Assembly (NCBI GenBank): GCA_011390565.1
Contig: JAABSC010000004.1
Coordinates: forward strand, 1 to 64,000
Direction: 5' to 3'
From: Thioalkalivibrio paradoxus
GTDB lineage: Bacteria; Pseudomonadota; Gammaproteobacteria; Ectothiorhodospirales; Ectothiorhodospiraceae
Length of the DNA: 64,000 nt
Below are positions 59,846 through 64,000 of this stretch, piece by piece. Numbering within the stretch: position 1 is the stretch's first letter; every line of letters starts with the position of its first letter. The notes below the pieces were generated by a model, which saw nothing but the letters and a program-made list of their open reading frames with translations, searched no databases and was not told where the DNA came from. The translations under genes were made by a program, and so were the position numbers.

Positions 59846-60544
59846 ATGCCCAACTACCCGCAGGCCCTTGGAATCCGCGTCATGGTGCTGGTTTCGGGGG
59901 TTCTGTTTGCGCTGACCGCCGCCGCCGAGATCGATCCGCTGGACGACGACAGCCTGTGGGACTCGCCACGGATGGAAGTCAGCCGCGGGGAACTGCTTTT
60001 CCTGGACACGCCACCCGCCGAGCCGGTGCACCATCACCAGAACGAAATCACGGTGGGCGCCAGCAGTCTCGTGGATGGCTGGGTCGCACTACGGCAGTGC
60101 CACCGCGACATCGATCGCGTGGGGCGGGCCCAGATCCTGTACAACGGGGCCAACACGGAGGATCTGGAGATCGAGTCGCACCGCAATATCGAGGAGACCT
60201 GGGTCGAGGGGGCCAGCGTCCAGCTGCGCCGCGTCTCGGCCGATGCCGAACTCTGCGTTCGCGCGCGCTCGCGGATCCTGCAGGTTCTGGACGATGGCAG
60301 CTACCTGCTCGAGAACGGACCGTTCATGCGCCGTTTCCTGGACGGATACCACCCGATGCGCGTGACGGTCGCCGTGGACTGGGGAGATCTTGATCTCACG
60401 TTGGCCAATGCCGAGCCCCCGGCGCAACCGGGTTTTGAAATCGCCGCAACCGAGCGGGGAATCCGAATCGACACGGTCTTCGAAGGCCGCCTGAAATCGA
60501 CCCTGCAGCTCGTCAACGGGGCCAGCACGTCGGAACGGCGATGA
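59846..60544 (+). CDS. Exported hypothetical protein, 232 aa
   Basis: Unrecognised family. A signal peptide (MPNYPQALGIRVMVLVSGVLFALTAAA) is followed by a beta-rich domain. HHHQNEITVGASSLVDGWVALRQCHRDID and the later NGPFMRRFLDGYHPMRVTVAVDWGDLDL are the most patterned stretches. Two cysteines (in RQCHRD and AELCVRAR) could form a disulfide in the periplasm. CCGGAGG precedes the ATG. The stop overlaps cysQ by four bases, so it is cotranscribed with it. Confidence 0.75.
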   Translation: MPNYPQALGIRVMVLVSGVLFALTAAAEIDPLDDDSLWDSPRMEVSRGELLFLDTPPAEPVHHHQNEITVGASSLVDGWVALRQCHRDIDRVGRAQILYNGANTEDLEIESHRNIEETWVEGASVQLRRVSADAELCVRARSRILQVLDDGSYLLENGPFMRRFLDGYHPMRVTVAVDWGDLDLTLANAEPPAQPGFEIAATERGIRIDTVFEGRLKSTLQLVNGASTSERR

Positions 60545-61374
60545 AGGCATCGAATGTCGACGTCAAGGACCTTCTGGATCCGGCCCGCGCCATTGCCCGG
60601 GAAGCCGGAGCCGCCATTCTCGAGGTATACGGCACCCGGTTCAGTACCTCGGAAAAGGCCGATCAGTCGCCGCTGACCGAGGCCGACCTCGCATCGCACC
60701 GGATTATTCAACGGCGCCTCGAGGAATTGACACCCGAAATTCCCCTGCTGTCCGAGGAAGGCCGGGGCATTCCCTTCGAGGAGCGAAGGCACTGGTCCAC
60801 TTTCTGGCTGATCGACCCACTCGACGGCACGAAGGAATTCGTCAAGCGCAATGGGGAGTTCACCGTGAACATTGCGCTGGTGCGGGACCATGTGCCGGTC
60901 CTCGGCGTGGTCTTCAGTCCGGTACTCGATACCCTGTACGCGGGTCTGCCGGGCATCGGTGCCTTCCGCGAATCCGCCGAAGGGGTGCGGCGCGAGATCG
61001 AGGTCCGGTGGCCGACCCCGGAGCGGCCATCAGTGGTCAGCAGCCGTTCGCATGGCCATGACCGGCTCGGGCAGGCGCTGGAGCGGCTGGGACCACACGA
61101 GGCTGTGGCCATGGGCAGCTCCCTGAAACTTTGTCTGGTTGCGGATGGCTCGGCCGATCTGTATCCCCGGCTGGGCCCCACCAGCGAGTGGGATACCGCC
61201 GCCGCGCATGCCGTGGTCCGCGCGGCCGGTGGAACGGTCTGCGACCTGAAGGGACAGGAACTCCGATACAACACCCGCGAGTCCGTGCTGAACCCCGAGT
61301 TCCTGGTCTGCGCACGTGAACCTGAGCAATGGCTGCAACGCCTCGCTCTTCGGGAATCCGGCGAACCCGCCTGA
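60541..61374 (+). CDS. cysQ: 3'(2'),5'-bisphosphate nucleotidase CysQ
   Basis: A 277-residue inositol-monophosphatase-fold enzyme that removes the 3'-phosphate of PAP, a by-product of sulfate assimilation and sulfation. Metal-site motifs: SPLTEADLASH, LSEEGRG, WLIDPLDGTKEFVKRNGEFTVNIALV and GPTSEWDTAAAHAV. Length is somewhat above E. coli CysQ (246), with an extra C-terminal segment. Starts within the previous stop codon. Confidence 0.95.
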   Translation: MKASNVDVKDLLDPARAIAREAGAAILEVYGTRFSTSEKADQSPLTEADLASHRIIQRRLEELTPEIPLLSEEGRGIPFEERRHWSTFWLIDPLDGTKEFVKRNGEFTVNIALVRDHVPVLGVVFSPVLDTLYAGLPGIGAFRESAEGVRREIEVRWPTPERPSVVSSRSHGHDRLGQALERLGPHEAVAMGSSLKLCLVADGSADLYPRLGPTSEWDTAAAHAVVRAAGGTVCDLKGQELRYNTRESVLNPEFLVCAREPEQWLQRLALRESGEPA

Positions 61375-61428
61375 AAGACACTCCGAAAACGGCCGGACCG
61401 CCCTAAAACAGTGCACGAGAGCCGGTTC

Positions 61429-61445
61429 GGCACCGGGATCGTGCA
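61429..61445 (+). promoter_or_regulatory. NtrC-like binding dyad upstream of urtA
   Basis: GGCACCGGGATCGTGCA fits the NtrC dyad GCAC-N7-GTGC (consensus TGCACCANNNTGGTGCA): both half-sites are intact and the spacing is exact. It lies about 85 bases upstream of the sigma-54 promoter core, the usual distance for an enhancer site. Confidence 0.6.
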
Positions 61446-61530
61446 TCGCCCCGCACCTTCTCCTGCACAACATCGTGGATGGCGCATCATAAAACCGTCA
61501 TCCGGGACCGGGCGCGCGCCTGCGCTCAAT

Positions 61531-61546
61531 TGGCACGGTTTCTGCT
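61531..61546 (+). promoter_or_regulatory. Sigma-54 promoter of urtA
   Basis: TGGCACGGTTTCTGCT matches the -24/-12 consensus TGGCACG-N4-TTGCW at all but one position, with correct GG-to-GC spacing. It is 75 bases before the urtA ATG. Together with the NtrC-like dyad it predicts nitrogen-limitation control of urea uptake. Confidence 0.82.
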
Positions 61547-61621
61547 GGTTAGCCTGACGGGTACCGCCCAGGCCTGGGCGGAGCACATTGCCCCTTCCGT
61601 CGAAAACTAGGAGAAGCCCGT

Positions 61622-62917
61622 ATGACCCATTCCCGCTGGTTAAAAAACCTGCGAATCCCCGGACTTGCACTTGCACTCGCCTTTGGCGCCGGGACCGCGC
61701 AGGCCGCGGATCCGATCAAGGTGGGTGTCCTGCACTCGCTGTCCGGCACCATGGCCATTTCGGAGACCACGCTGAAGGACACGATCGAAATGATGGTCGC
61801 GGAGCAGAACGCGAAGGGCGGCCTGCTCGGTCGTCCGATCGAAGCCGTGGTCGTCGACCCGGCCTCCGACTGGCCGCTGTTTGCGGAACGCACCCGCCAA
61901 CTGCTGGAACAGGACAAGGTCGATGCGATCTTCGGCTGCTGGACGTCCGTGTCGCGCAAATCCGTGCTTCCGGTGGTCGAGGAGCTGAACGGAATTCTGT
62001 TCTACCCGGTGCAGTACGAGGGTGAAGAGTCGTCCCGCAATATCTTCTACACCGGCGCCGCACCCAACCAGCAGGCGATTCCGGCCGTCGAATACCTGAT
62101 GAACGAGTACGGCATCGAGCGTTGGGTCCTGGCGGGCACCGACTACGTCTACCCGCGCACCACCAACCGCATCCTCGAGGCCTTCCTGAAGGACCAGGGC
62201 GTCGCTGAAGAGGACATCATGATCAACTACACGCCGTTCGGCCATTCCGACTGGCAGAGCATCGTGGCCGAGATCAAGCGCTTCGGCGAACAGGGCAAGC
62301 CCACTGCGGTCATTTCCACGATCAATGGCGACGCCAACGTGCCCTTCTACCGCGAACTGGGCAACCAGGGCCTGTCCGCCCAGGACATCCCGGTCATCGC
62401 CTTCTCCGTCGGCGAGGAAGAACTCTCCGGGATGGACACCAGCCCGCTGGTCGGCCACCTCGCGGCATGGAACTACTTCATGAGCGTGGATACCCCCGAA
62501 AACGCCGAATTCATCGAGCAGTGGCATGCGTTCATCGGCGATGAAAACCGCGTCACCAACGACCCCATGGAAGCCCACTACATCGGCTTCAACATGTGGG
62601 TGAAAGCCGTGGAGAAAGCGGGCACCACCGACGTCGACACGGTGATCGACGCCATCAAGGGCGTGCAGGTACCGAACCTCACCGGCGGCGTGGCCGAAAT
62701 GCTGGTCAACCACCACATCACCAAGCCGGTGCTGATCGGCGAAATCCAGGCCGACGGCCAGTTCCTGGTCGTGAGCCAGACCGACGAGCCGGTTCCCGGC
62801 GACGCCTGGTCCGACCACCTGCCCGACAGCCGCGACATCGTGGCTGACTGGACCCCGCCGATCTCCTGCGGGAACTTCAATACCGTGACCGAAACCTGCT
62901 CCGGCCAGAACTACTGA
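61622..62917 (+). CDS. urtA: Urea ABC transporter substrate-binding protein
   Basis: A 431-residue periplasmic binding protein. Signal peptide of about 29 residues (core GLALALAFGAGTAQA), then IKVGVLHSLSGTMAISETTLKDTIEMM, the UrtA N-terminal signature. FGCWTSVSRKSVLPVVEE and GVAEMLVNHHITKPVLIGEIQADGQF are typical of UrtA versus amide-binding paralogues. It delivers urea to the UrtBC permease. AGGAGAA lies before the ATG. First gene of the operon. Confidence 0.96.
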   Translation: MTHSRWLKNLRIPGLALALAFGAGTAQAADPIKVGVLHSLSGTMAISETTLKDTIEMMVAEQNAKGGLLGRPIEAVVVDPASDWPLFAERTRQLLEQDKVDAIFGCWTSVSRKSVLPVVEELNGILFYPVQYEGEESSRNIFYTGAAPNQQAIPAVEYLMNEYGIERWVLAGTDYVYPRTTNRILEAFLKDQGVAEEDIMINYTPFGHSDWQSIVAEIKRFGEQGKPTAVISTINGDANVPFYRELGNQGLSAQDIPVIAFSVGEEELSGMDTSPLVGHLAAWNYFMSVDTPENAEFIEQWHAFIGDENRVTNDPMEAHYIGFNMWVKAVEKAGTTDVDTVIDAIKGVQVPNLTGGVAEMLVNHHITKPVLIGEIQADGQFLVVSQTDEPVPGDAWSDHLPDSRDIVADWTPPISCGNFNTVTETCSGQNY

Positions 62918-62925
62918 CCGAACCC

Positions 62926-62959
62926 GGCGGCGGGGGATTCCTTTCCCCGCCGCCCTTTT
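62926..62959 (+). terminator. Hairpin with short T run between urtA and urtB
   Basis: GGCGGCGGGG pairs with CCCCGCCGCC across a 9-base loop, followed by CTTTTG. It is a modest intrinsic terminator placed 9 bases after the urtA stop. It likely gives partial termination so that the binding protein is made in excess over the membrane subunits. Confidence 0.7.
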
Positions 62960-62998
62960 GCCCCTGATGCCCAACCCCGATCCCGGAGGATCGCACCG

Positions 62999-64000
62999 GT
63001 GACCTCAATCGCACTCGTGTCCAGAATGCTGGGCCCCATGCTGGCGGCTCTCCTGCTGCTGACGGCGGCTTCCCATGCATGGGCCGAAGCCGAGGCCGCG
63101 ACACCGGCCCCGGAAGGCGCGATGCCGGCCGAGTCCATGCCGGAGACCACAACCGATTTCCCGGCCGTGGAGCCGGATCCCGTACCTCCGCCCGAACCCC
63201 AGGAATCTGTGGTGGCGGCCGAATTCGATGAACTGCCCGCGGCGGCTGAAGGCAATGCCGCCGGCGACGGATCCGAGACTCTGGATGAGACTCTGGCCGA
63301 CGATGCCGAACCGGCCGCCCCCAATGTCGAAACCCTGATCCGGCAGCTTCCGGAAGGCAGCTTCAATGACCGCCGTGCGGTGGCGACGCAGTTGGCTGCC
63401 TCCGGCGACCCCCGCGTTCCGGACATTCTGAGCGCGCTGGCGGAGGGCCGACTGCTCGCCACCGCGGACGCTCCGCCGCGAATTCTCATCCGTGCCGCGA
63501 CCGGCACGGGCGGAAGCGACGCGATCAGCGGCGAAAACGTGCCCGCCAGCGTGATCTCAGGCGGAACGCGCATCCCGGTGCACAATCCGCTGCGCAACGC
63601 GCTGCGCAGCCTGGTCGCCGTCGCCACCATTTCCGCCCCGGACCCCGAGCAGCGCGCATCGGCGCTCCTGCGCCTCATGCGCGGCAGCATCGACAGCGAC
63701 CTGCTGGCCTATCTCGACACCCGCGTCGAACGCGAGGCCGACCCGCGCGTGATGGACCTGCTGCTCACCGTGCGGGCCCTCGCGCGGCTGAACGCCGACA
63801 CCCCGGAGGAACGGCTGGCCGCGGTCGCCGTACTGAGGGGGTCCCTGCTGAACGACGTGCGTGTGGGCCTGGAAGCCACGGTCGCTCGCGACGCGGACCC
63901 GGACGTTCGCGAAGCGGCCGCGGAAGCACTTGATTCGATCCAGTCCCGCATCGAGCTCTACCGCTTCACCGAAAATCTCTTCTTCGGCCTGAGCGCCGGC
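62999..64000 (+). CDS. urtB: Urea ABC transporter permease UrtB (5' part, cut by window end)
   Basis: The first 334 codons of UrtB, starting GTG at 62999 with GGAGG about nine bases upstream. A signal-peptide-like segment (LAALLLLTAASHAWAEA) is followed by about 80 residues of Pro/Glu/Ala-rich low complexity and then an alpha-helical repeat-like domain (VETLIRQLPEGSFNDRRAVATQLAASGDPRVPDIL). The fragment ends at YRFTENLFFGLSAG, where the first permease helix begins. UrtB proteins usually have such a long periplasmic N-terminal region; the acidic linker here makes it longer than usual. Confidence 0.9.
   Translation, partial: MTSIALVSRMLGPMLAALLLLTAASHAWAEAEAATPAPEGAMPAESMPETTTDFPAVEPDPVPPPEPQESVVAAEFDELPAAAEGNAAGDGSETLDETLADDAEPAAPNVETLIRQLPEGSFNDRRAVATQLAASGDPRVPDILSALAEGRLLATADAPPRILIRAATGTGGSDAISGENVPASVISGGTRIPVHNPLRNALRSLVAVATISAPDPEQRASALLRLMRGSIDSDLLAYLDTRVEREADPRVMDLLLTVRALARLNADTPEERLAAVAVLRGSLLNDVRVGLEATVARDADPDVREAAAEALDSIQSRIELYRFTENLFFGLSAG

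Noticed and set aside
61447..61470. A second NtrC site (CCGCACCTTCTCCTGCAC) upstream of urtA
   Set aside because: Only the left half-site fits; the right half does not read GGTGCA at the required spacing.

Overview
The window looks like chromosomal DNA of a high-GC gammaproteobacterium. The combined gene content fits the Ectothiorhodospiraceae / Thioalkalivibrio-type chemolithoautotrophs: a tkt-gap-pgk-pyk-fba carbon cluster, DsrE-type sulfur-relay homologues, Coq7, type IV pilus motors, TonB, and urea transport under apparent NtrC/sigma-54 control. The genus is an inference from gene content only. Coding density is very high, with many start/stop overlaps of 1 to 13 bases. No rRNA, CRISPR, phage or complete insertion sequence is visible.

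Layout. 0.1-3.7 kb holds divergent polyamine genes speA and speE, a palindromic repeat cluster and a DksA-type regulator. 3.8-6.3 kb is an operon of a CpdA-like phosphodiesterase and the cell-wall sugar recycling pair amgK-murU. 6.4-8.2 kb is an unusual regulatory cluster: an ECF sigma factor, a membrane anti-sigma factor that carries a DsrE-like domain at its C-terminus, and a separate exported DsrE-like protein. 8.3-11.3 kb is a three-gene unit of unknown purpose (hypothetical, GCS2 ligase, M14-type deacylase). tRNA-Met, a 2Fe-2S ferredoxin, a GlcF-like protein, coq7, speD and osmC follow. 15.5-22.9 kb holds the trp genes with gph and rpe, split by an IscR-like gene that has no cysteine and by an exported hydrolase. 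23-29 kb holds a cytochrome c, a CbiM-like permease, an RsmC-like methyltransferase, purK/purE facing purC, bioD and a SYLF protein.

29.3-36.3 kb is the glycolysis / Calvin-type cluster read on the minus strand (tkt, gap, pgk, pyk, fba). 36.6-41.2 kb is the methyl cycle: metK, an SAH riboswitch, ahcY, metF, then rsmE. 41.2-46.8 kb holds a large unknown protein, gshB, the flavinylation-type trio apbE / NusG-II / Gx transporter, and tonB. 46.8-51.5 kb is algH-ruvX-pyrR-pyrB-pyrC'-pyrK; pyrC' has lost metal ligands of dihydroorotase. 51.5-54.9 kb carries three PilT/PilU-family ATPases in tandem. yggS-proC-yggT, a DUF4426 protein, a TauE/UreH-like membrane protein, hspQ, a GMP/IMP-nucleotidase-like phosphatase, an exported unknown and cysQ follow. 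The window ends in the urea ABC transporter operon (urtA and the start of urtB), preceded by a good sigma-54 promoter match and an NtrC-like dyad.

The best candidate for an undescribed system is the sigma / DsrE-fused anti-sigma / exported DsrE module at 6.4-8.2 kb. Several dispersed palindromic repeats lie in the few true intergenic gaps.
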